From Archangium violaceum (GTDB taxonomy: Bacteria > Myxococcota > Myxococcia > Myxococcales > Myxococcaceae): DNA of 64,000 nt. The DNA lies in NCBI RefSeq assembly GCF_016887565.1, contig NZ_CP069396.1:8228001-8292000 (forward strand), written 5' to 3'. A program made the position numbers and the translations under genes. A model generated the notes under the pieces. That model searched no databases. It worked only from the letters and a program-made list of their open reading frames with translations, and was not told the origin of the DNA. Shown in pieces: positions 7,267 through 15,275 of this stretch. The stretch's first letter is position 1. Each line of letters starts with the position of its first letter.

Positions 7267-9585
7267 TTGAGCGACCTGCCCAGACTCCTGCTGTGCAGCT
7301 TCGATGTCATCCCCGGCCCGTCTGGATCCTCGCGCCGGGTGACCGAGTATTTGAAGGCATTGCCCGATCGGTTCTCCGTGGTGGTGCTCTCGGTCAAGAC
7401 GCCGGACCATTCGCACATCGAGAAATACCAGGGCGCGCGACTGCTCCGGGTGCCGGTGGGCTCGGGGGACATCGCCTCGCGCATCCAGGCCTTCGAGCGC
7501 GCCGTGCGGCGTCAACTGGAGAGCGAGGAGTACGCGCTCGTCCACTTCACGGACCCCTTCGGCGGCTATGCCCTGTGCGAGCTCAAGGGGGACTACGGCT
7601 ACCGCCTCGTCTACGAGGCCCAGGGCTTCCCCTCCCAGGAGCTGCGCTACACGCACCCGCAGCTCGAGGGGGACAAGAAGTTCCTCTCCAAGGCCCGCCG
7701 GCAGGAGCTGTTCTGCCTGATGAACGCGGACCTGGTCATCACCGGCTCCCCCTCCACGCGCTCCTTCATCCACTCGCTGGGCGTGGGCCAGGAGTCGGTG
7801 CGCGTGGTGCGCGCGCCGGTGGACCTGGGACCCTATGTGCCCGAAGCGCTCGGGGCGCCGGATGGCAGTGGCCCCATGCGGATGATGTACCTGGGCAGCC
7901 AGGTGGCCTGGCAGGGACTGGCGGGACTGCTGCGGGGACTCGCACTGGCCGTGCGCGAGGTGGACGTGCGGCTCACGCTCGTGGGCCCGCGTCACCCGGA
8001 CTGGCAGCCCCATCTGGAGGATCTCGTCTCCGAGCTGGGCCTCGGCAAGCACGTCGAGTTCCAACCCCCCGTGGCCCATGACGACGTAGCCAAGGTGCTC
8101 GCGCTGGCGGACGTGGGCGTGCTGCCGCTCGATGACGTGGACCGCAACCGCGTGCAGGGCGGCGCGCTCTCCAAGGTGTCCGAGTACCTCGCCGCCGGCC
8201 GCCCGGTGCTCGCCGCCGACCTGCCCGTGGCCCGCGAGCTCGTCTCCTCCGCCGCCGGCGTCTTCTATACCCCGGGGGACCCCCAGTCCCTCGCGGACCG
8301 CATCATCGAGCTGGCCCGCGACGTGCCGCGGCGCGTCGCCCTCGGCAAGCAGGCCCGGACCTACGCCGAGCAGTGGCTGGACGCGGGGCTCATCCGCGGC
8401 CAGCTCCTGGACATCTATGACGGCCTGCTCGGGAAGCGGGCGGTGGCGTCGGGCACCACCTCCGAGCCCGAGATCCACCCGACGATGATGACGGGCACGC
8501 CCACCAACCGCGTCCTCGCGCTCGAGGGAACGGTCAGCGCGGAGCCGGAGCCCGCCCCCCAGGCCCCTCGCGAGCCGCCACCCGCCAGCGAGCACATCCC
8601 GGACACGGATCCGAACCACGCCCCCGCGCGCGAGGAGTTGCCGCTCGTCACGGGCCACATCCTCCAGGAACAGGAGCCGGGACTCGACACGCGCCTGGTG
8701 AAGACCGAGCCCGCCTCCGCGCGGCCCGACATCCCCGTGGTGATGGGGCTTCCCCTGCGCGAGCCCCCCTCCGCATTGGAGAGCGCGCTCACCGAGCAGG
8801 AGGTGCGCTCGACCGAGCCCCCCGTGGTGCTGGGCCTCCCCCTGCGCGAGCCCCCCTCACCCGCTCCCGCCCCCGCCAGCGAACGCCCACGTCCACTCCT
8901 CTCCGAGGAGAGTCCCGTGCCGACTCCGCCCGCCCTCCCGCCCCGCGCGAGCCTGCTCACCCGAACGGTGTCCTCCGAGAACCGGCCGGCCACCGCGCCC
9001 GAAGCCGCACCGGCGCGGCCTCCCGCGCTGCCTCCCCGGAAGGACGAGCGCCCCGCGTCCAAACCCGCCGAGCCTCCCGTGCTCCAGCCCGTGGAGACAC
9101 CGCCGCGTCTGCCGCCACGTCCGTCGCTCTCCATCCCCCCGCTGCCTCCACGGGCCCGGCCGCCCAGCGGCTCCCGTCCCATGCCTCCACCGCTCCTCAC
9201 GCCGGTGGAAGCCCCCGCCGTTCCCCCCCGGGTCGCGCGTGCCCCAGCCCCGGCCGAAGAGCCCGAGGAGATCTCCGAGGCCGAGGCCGAGGAGATCCAG
9301 GAGGTAGAAGGTTCTCCGACACCTCCTCACGCTCACCCACTGGAGGAGCCAGAGGAGATCAGCAGCGCGGAGATCCACGAGGCCGAGACGGAGGCGCCGC
9401 CGCGAGAGCCGCCGGAGTCGCGGTTGAACCCGTGGTTCGCCCAGCTCGCCCACGGGTACTGCCCTCCCGAGGGTACCCACTTCGCCCGACATACACCCCC
9501 CACCACCATGCCCGGACGTGACGAGGAGCCCGCTCCCCCACCCGCTCCGAAGGCCCAGGGGAGTGTGCGCGGCAAGCCCTCATGA
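7267..9585 (+). CDS. GT4-type glycosyltransferase with long proline-rich tail
   Basis: A 772-residue protein. Residues 1-395 form a GT-B, family 4-like transferase: an N-terminal FDVIPGPSGSSRR nucleotide-sugar fold start, and a C-terminal Rossmann half with GPRHPDWQ, the HVEFQPPVAHDDV segment and the SKVSEYLAAGRPVLAADLP donor-binding region near residue 300. Residues 395-772 are a Pro/Glu/Ala-rich low-complexity tail with two GLPLREPPS repeats, five PPLPPR-like elements and a conserved-looking final segment LNPWFAQLAHGYCPPEG. The start is TTG with no strong ribosome site. It is divergent from the DUF4912/branching-enzyme unit. The acceptor is unknown. The tail looks like a protein-interaction region (inference). 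Confidence 0.82.
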   Translation: MSDLPRLLLCSFDVIPGPSGSSRRVTEYLKALPDRFSVVVLSVKTPDHSHIEKYQGARLLRVPVGSGDIASRIQAFERAVRRQLESEEYALVHFTDPFGGYALCELKGDYGYRLVYEAQGFPSQELRYTHPQLEGDKKFLSKARRQELFCLMNADLVITGSPSTRSFIHSLGVGQESVRVVRAPVDLGPYVPEALGAPDGSGPMRMMYLGSQVAWQGLAGLLRGLALAVREVDVRLTLVGPRHPDWQPHLEDLVSELGLGKHVEFQPPVAHDDVAKVLALADVGVLPLDDVDRNRVQGGALSKVSEYLAAGRPVLAADLPVARELVSSAAGVFYTPGDPQSLADRIIELARDVPRRVALGKQARTYAEQWLDAGLIRGQLLDIYDGLLGKRAVASGTTSEPEIHPTMMTGTPTNRVLALEGTVSAEPEPAPQAPREPPPASEHIPDTDPNHAPAREELPLVTGHILQEQEPGLDTRLVKTEPASARPDIPVVMGLPLREPPSALESALTEQEVRSTEPPVVLGLPLREPPSPAPAPASERPRPLLSEESPVPTPPALPPRASLLTRTVSSENRPATAPEAAPARPPALPPRKDERPASKPAEPPVLQPVETPPRLPPRPSLSIPPLPPRARPPSGSRPMPPPLLTPVEAPAVPPRVARAPAPAEEPEEISEAEAEEIQEVEGSPTPPHAHPLEEPEEISSAEIHEAETEAPPREPPESRLNPWFAQLAHGYCPPEGTHFARHTPPTTMPGRDEEPAPPPAPKAQGSVRGKPS

Positions 9586-9611
9586 GTTGAGACTCGTGCA
9601 GCAGCCAACCG

Positions 9612-9637
9612 AGCTTGGCATGGAAACTTTCCAAGCT
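9612..9637. promoter_or_regulatory. Inverted repeat upstream of the AglZ-like gene
   Basis: Perfect 7-bp arms AGCTTGG and CCAAGCT flank a 12-nt centre that itself contains GGAAA-C-TTTCC. The site lies 26 nt after the glycosyltransferase stop and about 60 nt before the AglZ-like start. No T-run follows, so an operator is at least as likely as a terminator. Confidence 0.35.
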
Positions 9638-9698
9638 CCGCCGCGCGTGCCTAGGATGTGCCGGTTTTCATTGCACTTTTCTTGGGTCAAAGGGCTGC

Positions 9699-12600
9699 AT
9701 GGAGCGCCGGGTCCTCATCGTCGAAAGCCAGAACGACTTCGCCCTCAGCATGGCCACCGTGCTCAAGAGCGCGGGTTACCAAACGGCCATGGCGGCAACT
9801 GCCGCCGACGCACAGCGTGAGATGGAGAAGCGCCGGCCGGATCTCATCGTGGTCCGGGCCGAGTTGCCGGATCAGTCCGGCTTCACCCTCTGTGGGCAGA
9901 TCAAGAAGGGCAAGTGGGGGCAGAACCTCCGCGTCCTGCTGCTGTCCTCGGACACCGGAGTGGAGGGGCTCAACCAGCACCGCCAGACGCCGGGTGCCGC
10001 GGATGGCTATCTCCTCATTCCCTTCGAGATGGGCGAGCTCGCCTCGATGAGCGTCGGCATCGTGCCGCCGGAGGAAGACGCACCGCAGCAGGCCGCGGGC
10101 CCGGGTGACGGTCCGCCGGCCATACCGCCGCCGCTCAAGGGTGCGCCCAATCCCGCTGGCGGCCCGCCCCGGCTGCCCAAGCGCGAGCGCCGCAGCGCCA
10201 TCACCGAGGAGGATCGCGGCTTCCTGGAGCGCTCCTTCCAGTCCATCGCGGACCGCAAGGCGGAGCTGCTCGCCGAGTCGCGTCAGCTCAAGCGCCCGCC
10301 TCCGCGGCGTGACCTGATGGGCACGCCCGAGGGCAAGGTGCAGCTGCTGCGCGACGAGCTGAAGACGCGCGAGGCGCAGATCGCCCGCATCTCGGAGATC
10401 TGGAACGTCCGCGAGCGCGAGCTGCTGTCCGTCGAGGACCGGCTCCACGAGAAGGACGTGGAGCTGCAGGGCCTGAAGATGCAGGTGGATGACCTGCTGC
10501 GGCGCTTCAACGAGGCGCAGCAGGGCATGCTGCAGAAGGAGCGCGAGCACGGCGCGACCGTGGACGACCTGCTCCTGCAGAAGTTCTCCGCGGAGAAGGA
10601 TCTCATCGAGGTGGTGGCCTCCAAGGAGAAGGACATCAACGTCCTTCGCCGCGAGGTGTCCAGCCGCGATGACGAGCTGTCGCGCCGCGCGCAGGAGCTG
10701 GAGCACGCGCGCGAGGAGTACGACAAGCTCGAGAAGCACCTGGGCATCGTCACCCTCGAGTTCGAGGTCAAGGAGCAGAAGCTCACCGAGACGGTGCAGG
10801 CGCACGAGGCCGAGCTGGCCCGCCGCCACCAGCGCATCGAGGGTCTCGAGGGCGAGCTGGCCCGCACCATCAGCGAGCGTGATCAGCACTACGCCGAGCT
10901 GAATGGGGAGATCCAGGCGCTGCAGGAGAGGCTGGCGCAGACGGAGCAGGAGCGCGACACCACCGTGCGCAACCTCGAGGCGCGCGCCACCGCGGCCGAG
11001 GAGCACGGCGCCCAGGCCGACGCGGAGATCGTCCGCATCACGGACGAGCGCAACGCGCTGGAGGCGCGGCTCAACGAGCAGATCGCCGGCCTGGAGTCGG
11101 ATCTGGCCCGCATGACGGGCGAGCGCGACCAGCTGCAGCAGGACAAGGACGCGCTGGAGAGCGATCTCACCCAGCGACTGGAGGAGCGCGAGGCCAAGGT
11201 CGCCACGCTCGAGCGCGAGCTGCAGGAGACCATCGCCCGCAACGAGCACCACGAGGCCGAGCTCAACGCCAGCATCCAGCAGCAGATGGAGCGCGTCGGT
11301 GAGCTGGAGGGCGAGGTCGAGGCCGTCAAGGCCCACCTGGCCGACCGCGAGGCCGAGCTGACCGGCGAGGTCGAGGCGCTCACCCAGGCTCGCAACGAGC
11401 TGGAGGCGGCCAAGGACGCGATGGAGGCCGACCTCAACGGCCAGCTCCAGGCGCTCAACGAGGCCGTCGCCGACCGCGACACGCAGATCTCCAACCTGCG
11501 CGGCGAGCTGGACGCCACCACCCAGACGCTCACCGAGACGCAGAGCACGCTCGCGCAGACCGAGGAGACGCTCGCCACCACCCGCGGCGAGCTGGACGCC
11601 ACCTCGCAGACGCTGGCCGAGACGCAGGGCACGCTCACCGAGACGCAGGCCACCCTGGCCGACACGCAGAACCGCCTCGCCGTGACCGAGGAGACCCTCG
11701 CGAGCACCCGTGGCGAGCTCGAGGCCACCGCCCAGACGCTGGCCGAGACGCAGGGCACTCTCGCCGACACGCAGGCCACCCTGGCCGACACGCAGGGCCG
11801 CCTCGCCGCGACCGAGGAGACCCTGGCGAGCACCCGGGGCGAGCTCGAGGCCACCACCCAGACGCTCACCGAGACGCAGGCCACCCTGGCCGACACGCAG
11901 GGCCGGCTCACCGCGACCGAGGAGGCCCTGGCCTCCACCCGGGGCGAGCTCGAGGCCACCTCGCAGACGCTGGCCGACACGCAAAACACGCTCGCGCAGA
12001 CCGAGGAGACGCTCTCCTCCACCCGCGGCGAGCTGGAGGCCACCTCCCAGTCCCTCGTCGAGACGCAGGGGCTGCTGTCGCGCACCGAGGAGGCCCTGGC
12101 CTCCACCCGCGGCGAGCTGGAGGCCGCGCAGCAGGAGATCACCCGCGTCAACGGTGTCCTGCAGGAGACCGAGGCCCTCAAGGCCGCCATGGAGGAGGAG
12201 CTCTCCGAGCAGCTCGGCCAGGTGCGCAACGAGCTGGCCGAGACGCAGGGAGGCCTCGCCGCCACGCGCGACGCGCTCGCCAGCGAACAGGCCGCCCACG
12301 CGCAGACGCAGCAGCAGGCGTCCGCCACCCAGGCGGAGCTGGAGGCCCAGCTCGCCCAGGCGCGCGATCAGGGCCAGGAGCTCGAGGAGCAGCTTTTCCT
12401 CACCAAGCAGGAGCTGGGCAGCCGGGTGTCCGAGGTCACCCAGCTCAGCTCGCAGCTGTCGCAGTCCGAGGACGAGCGTCACCGGCTGGAGGAGCGCTTC
12501 AACGCGCTCACCGCGGAGTCGCAGCGCCGCATCGAGTTCCTGGAGAAGGACTCCGCCAGCAAGCAGCGCGAGCTGTCGGACACCTTCGAGAAGCTCAACA

Positions 12601-13706
12601 CGATGACGCAGGAGAAGGAGCGTCAGCGCGAGACCCTCTCCCGCGAGCTGACGGCGCGCAACGAGCAGCTCAAGGCGCTGGACGCCCGCCGGCAGCAGGA
12701 CGCGGAGCAGGCGAAGCGGCAGCTGGACGAGCTCACCCGTCAGGCCGGCGCGCTCAACTCGGAGCTGGACAACGCGCGCAAGCAGATCGCCGCGCGGGAA
12801 GAGCAGCTGCGCACCGCGGGCAACGCCCAGACGAAGCTGCAGTCCGAGCGTGACGGGTTCGCCGCGCAGCTCGGCGATGCCCAGGCGCAGCTCCAGGCGC
12901 TCCAGCAGGCCCAGGCGCAGGAGCGCGCCGAGGCGAAGCGGGCGTCGGACGAGCTGGCGAAGAAGCTGGCCCAGGCCGAGGCCCGTATCGCGCAGGCCAA
13001 CCAGGAGGCCCAGGCCCGCGTGGCCGAGGCCGACGGGAAGGTGAAGGAGGCGCAGACGCAGCTCACCGCCCGCGCGAAGAAGATCCAGGAGCTGGAGCTG
13101 GCGGTGGAGAACGCGGCGGGAGTGAAGGCGCGCGTGGAGAAGGATCTCAACGCGAAGCTGGCCGCCGCGGACGCCAAGGCCAACGAGGCCGCGACGAAGC
13201 TGGCCGCCGCCGCCAAGGAGCGCAAGGAGCTGGAGGCGCGGCAGCAGAAGGAGCTCGAGGAAGTGGCCGCCCGTCAGAAGGCGGAGCTGGAGCGCCGCGA
13301 CGCCCTGAAGGCCCAGGAGATCGCCCGCCTGCAGCAGTCGGTGCAGGAGAAGAGCAAGGCCCTCAAGGTCGCCGAGCTGGAGCTGGCCCGCTACAAGACG
13401 AAGTCGCCCGTGTCCTCTCCGGGGACCCCGGCCGCCAAGGCGGGTGCCGCGAAGGCCGCTCCGGCCGAGGAGGACGAGAGCCTCGTCAGCACGCAGCTCA
13501 ACCCCGTCACGCCCGCGGCTCCGGCTCCGGCCCGCGCGGCCGCGCGTCCGGCCGCGTCGAAGAACGCCGTGAAGCGTTCCGCGGCGCCTCCGCCCGTCGA
13601 GGAGGTCTCCGAGCGCACCGTGGTGATGCAGATTCCGCAGGAGCCGGCGGCGGCCTCGGACGAGGCCGACTGGACGTCGCTCGTGGACGAGCTGGACAAG
13701 TCCTGA
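9699..13706 (+). CDS. aglZ: AglZ-like pseudo-receiver/coiled-coil protein
   Basis: A 1335-residue protein with a receiver-like fold at residues 1-125, a Pro-rich linker, and then about 1050 residues of nearly unbroken coiled coil. It ends in a Pro/Ala-rich tail closing with DWTSLVDELDKS. This is the architecture of Myxococcus AglZ, a filament-forming protein of the gliding-motility (A-motility) focal adhesions that binds the small GTPase MglA. In the receiver the phospho-acceptor position is Arg53 (IVVRAEL, where active receivers have Asp), so it is a pseudo-receiver. I chose the ATG at 9699, preceded by AAAGGG; a longer in-frame start at 9615 adds 28 residues unlike a receiver. Alternative: a longer relative of FrzS. 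Confidence 0.78.
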   Translation: MERRVLIVESQNDFALSMATVLKSAGYQTAMAATAADAQREMEKRRPDLIVVRAELPDQSGFTLCGQIKKGKWGQNLRVLLLSSDTGVEGLNQHRQTPGAADGYLLIPFEMGELASMSVGIVPPEEDAPQQAAGPGDGPPAIPPPLKGAPNPAGGPPRLPKRERRSAITEEDRGFLERSFQSIADRKAELLAESRQLKRPPPRRDLMGTPEGKVQLLRDELKTREAQIARISEIWNVRERELLSVEDRLHEKDVELQGLKMQVDDLLRRFNEAQQGMLQKEREHGATVDDLLLQKFSAEKDLIEVVASKEKDINVLRREVSSRDDELSRRAQELEHAREEYDKLEKHLGIVTLEFEVKEQKLTETVQAHEAELARRHQRIEGLEGELARTISERDQHYAELNGEIQALQERLAQTEQERDTTVRNLEARATAAEEHGAQADAEIVRITDERNALEARLNEQIAGLESDLARMTGERDQLQQDKDALESDLTQRLEEREAKVATLERELQETIARNEHHEAELNASIQQQMERVGELEGEVEAVKAHLADREAELTGEVEALTQARNELEAAKDAMEADLNGQLQALNEAVADRDTQISNLRGELDATTQTLTETQSTLAQTEETLATTRGELDATSQTLAETQGTLTETQATLADTQNRLAVTEETLASTRGELEATAQTLAETQGTLADTQATLADTQGRLAATEETLASTRGELEATTQTLTETQATLADTQGRLTATEEALASTRGELEATSQTLADTQNTLAQTEETLSSTRGELEATSQSLVETQGLLSRTEEALASTRGELEAAQQEITRVNGVLQETEALKAAMEEELSEQLGQVRNELAETQGGLAATRDALASEQAAHAQTQQQASATQAELEAQLAQARDQGQELEEQLFLTKQELGSRVSEVTQLSSQLSQSEDERHRLEERFNALTAESQRRIEFLEKDSASKQRELSDTFEKLNTMTQEKERQRETLSRELTARNEQLKALDARRQQDAEQAKRQLDELTRQAGALNSELDNARKQIAAREEQLRTAGNAQTKLQSERDGFAAQLGDAQAQLQALQQAQAQERAEAKRASDELAKKLAQAEARIAQANQEAQARVAEADGKVKEAQTQLTARAKKIQELELAVENAAGVKARVEKDLNAKLAAADAKANEAATKLAAAAKERKELEARQQKELEEVAARQKAELERRDALKAQEIARLQQSVQEKSKALKVAELELARYKTKSPVSSPGTPAAKAGAAKAAPAEEDESLVSTQLNPVTPAAPAPARAAARPAASKNAVKRSAAPPPVEEVSERTVVMQIPQEPAAASDEADWTSLVDELDKS
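11515..12130 (+). repeat. Coding repeats in the AglZ-like coiled coil
   Basis: About residues 606-810 of the AglZ-like protein consist of near-identical blocks built from TLAETQ, TLADTQ, EETLASTRGELEAT and similar units, with 21- and 63-nt-like periodicity at the DNA level. They are rich in Thr rather than charged residues, unlike the flanking coiled coil. Confidence 0.75.
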
Positions 13707-13787
13707 GGTGAGGTTCACCGGCCGCGCGTGGCTTCCGAGCCGCGCGCGGCTGTGTCGATTCCGGGCTCTTGCCGACGCGCCGCGCGC

Positions 13788-14006
13788 CTACAACGCGGCC
13801 CGGGCCTGGCGGACCAGCTCCTTGAGCTCGAGGGTGGCGACCACATCCCGGAAGGAGATGGGAGTGCCGCTGGACTGGGCCTGCACCTGGGCGAGCCGCC
13901 AGCGCTCCCACATGGTCCTCGAGGCGACGTAGGCCAGCAGCAGCACGAAGGCACCGGGGATCAGGGCCACCGCCACCACCAACATCATCCGCCACAACCA
14001 GGACAT
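13788..14006 (-). CDS. Small single-pass membrane protein
   Basis: A 72-residue protein with one hydrophobic helix at residues 5-27 (MMLVVAVALIPGAFVLLLAY), then a charged cytoplasmic-type tail. The ATG at 14006 is preceded by GGAGG at ideal spacing (5 nt), which settles this start inside a much longer spurious frame. It is convergent with the AglZ-like gene (81 nt gap) and divergent from the MoxR gene. I do not recognise the family. Confidence 0.7.
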   Translation of the reverse strand: MSWLWRMMLVVAVALIPGAFVLLLAYVASRTMWERWRLAQVQAQSSGTPISFRDVVATLELKELVRQARAAL

Positions 14007-14192
14007 GACCGCCGCCTCCGAGGACTGAACGCGGCGCTCTATTGCACGTCGTGTGCCCACGGTGTGTAAATAAATTCCAAAGTTGTTCCGGCCACTTGGA
14101 CAGGGAGCAACCGGAAGGGACGTGGGGAAAAGGCGGCAGGTCTGGCATTTTTGCCGCAGAGGGCTGAAATCCCTTCGGTTAAGTTCAGGGGT

Positions 14193-15134
14193 GTGAGCCC
14201 CCCCAGTCCGAAGACCGAAACATTCACCCTGAGCAGCGTGGAGGACGCGGAGAAGCGCCTCGCGCAGGTGGGATACCTGCCCTCGCCGGAGATCGCCACG
14301 GCGAGCTTCCTGGCGGACCGGCTGGAGAAACCGATCCTGGTGGAAGGCCCGGCGGGGGTGGGCAAGACGGAGCTGGCGAAGGCCCTGGCGCAGGCGCTGG
14401 GGAGGGAGTTCATCCGCCTGCAGTGCTACGAGGGGCTGGACGAGGCGAAGGCGCTCTACGAGTGGGAGTACGCCAAGCAACTGCTCTACACGCAGCTGTT
14501 GAAGGACAAGATCGGGGAGATGGTGCAGGGGGCGGGGACGCTGACCGAGGCGGCGGACCGGCTGGCGACGAGCGACGCGGTGTTCTTCTCGGAGCGGTTC
14601 CTGCTGCCGAGACCGGTGCTGAAGGCGTTGCTGTCGGACAAACCGGCGGTGCTGCTGGTGGACGAGATCGACAAGGCGGATCCGGAGTTCGAGGCCTTCC
14701 TGCTGGAGGTGCTGTCGGACAACGCGGTGACGATTCCGGAGTTGGGGACGTTCAAGGCGAAGCACGTGCCGCGAGTGGTGCTGACGTCGAACAACGCGAG
14801 GGAGCTGTCGGACGCGTTGAAGAGACGGTGCCTGCACCTGCACATCGACTTCCCGGATCGAGAGCGGGAGCTGCGGATCATCCGGAGCAGACTCCCCGAG
14901 GTGTCGAGAACATTGGCGGAGCAGGTGGTGGAGGCGGTGGCGGCGATCCGGAAGCTGGACCTGAAGAAAGCGCCGTCGATCAGCGAGACGCTGGACTGGG
15001 TACAAAGCCTGGCGCTGCTGAACGCGGAGTCGCTGACGCCGGATCTGGTGGCGGCGACACTGAACCTGGTGCTGAAGCACGAGGGGGACATCGAGAAGGC
15101 GAAGAGCAACCTCGGGCAGATCGCACAAGCCTGA
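14193..15134 (+). CDS. MoxR-family AAA+ ATPase
   Basis: A 313-residue AAA+ ATPase of the MoxR group, chaperone-like enzymes that remodel or activate partner proteins. Walker A is GPAGVGKTE at about 52-60, Walker B AVLLVDEID at about 152-160 and sensor 1 VVLTSNNARELSDALKRRC; the C-terminal lid is present. The usual VWA-domain partner is not adjacent. The GTG at 14193 is chosen because it begins the family-like region; a TTG at 14151 would add 14 residues and neither has a convincing ribosome site. Confidence 0.88.
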   Translation: MSPPSPKTETFTLSSVEDAEKRLAQVGYLPSPEIATASFLADRLEKPILVEGPAGVGKTELAKALAQALGREFIRLQCYEGLDEAKALYEWEYAKQLLYTQLLKDKIGEMVQGAGTLTEAADRLATSDAVFFSERFLLPRPVLKALLSDKPAVLLVDEIDKADPEFEAFLLEVLSDNAVTIPELGTFKAKHVPRVVLTSNNARELSDALKRRCLHLHIDFPDRERELRIIRSRLPEVSRTLAEQVVEAVAAIRKLDLKKAPSISETLDWVQSLALLNAESLTPDLVAATLNLVLKHEGDIEKAKSNLGQIAQA

Positions 15135-15143
15135 GCCCCCCAC

Positions 15144-15244
15144 CCCTCTCCCTTCGGGAGAGGGACGGGGTGAGGGTACCGACCGCCCCGGGTTCCAACC
15201 CGTGTAAATCCCCTCTCCCTCCGGGAGAGGGCCAGGGTGAGGGT
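15144..15244. repeat. Paired palindromic repeat elements, copies 1-2
   Basis: Two direct copies of a REP-like element (CCCTCTCCC, 3-nt loop, GGGAGAGGG, then a GGGTGAGGGT tail) at 15144-15177 and 15211-15244. The spacer contains a second small palindrome, CGGGTT-CC-AACCCG. The pair sits between the MoxR stop and glnE. Confidence 0.85.
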
Positions 15245-15275
15245 CATCACGAGCCCTCCGCGAAATGGGCCCGAG

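Noticed and set aside
9613-9632. Sigma-54 promoter (TGGCATGGAAACTTTCCA)
   Set aside because: The GG of the -24 box is present but the GC of the -12 box is not at the required spacing.
11515-12130. CRISPR or non-coding satellite
   Set aside because: Repeats are coding, in frame and coiled-coil-like.
9687-13718. A 1343-residue open frame on the minus strand
   Set aside because: It mirrors the coiled-coil repeats of the AglZ-like gene; Leu/Gly/Arg-rich with no start signal.
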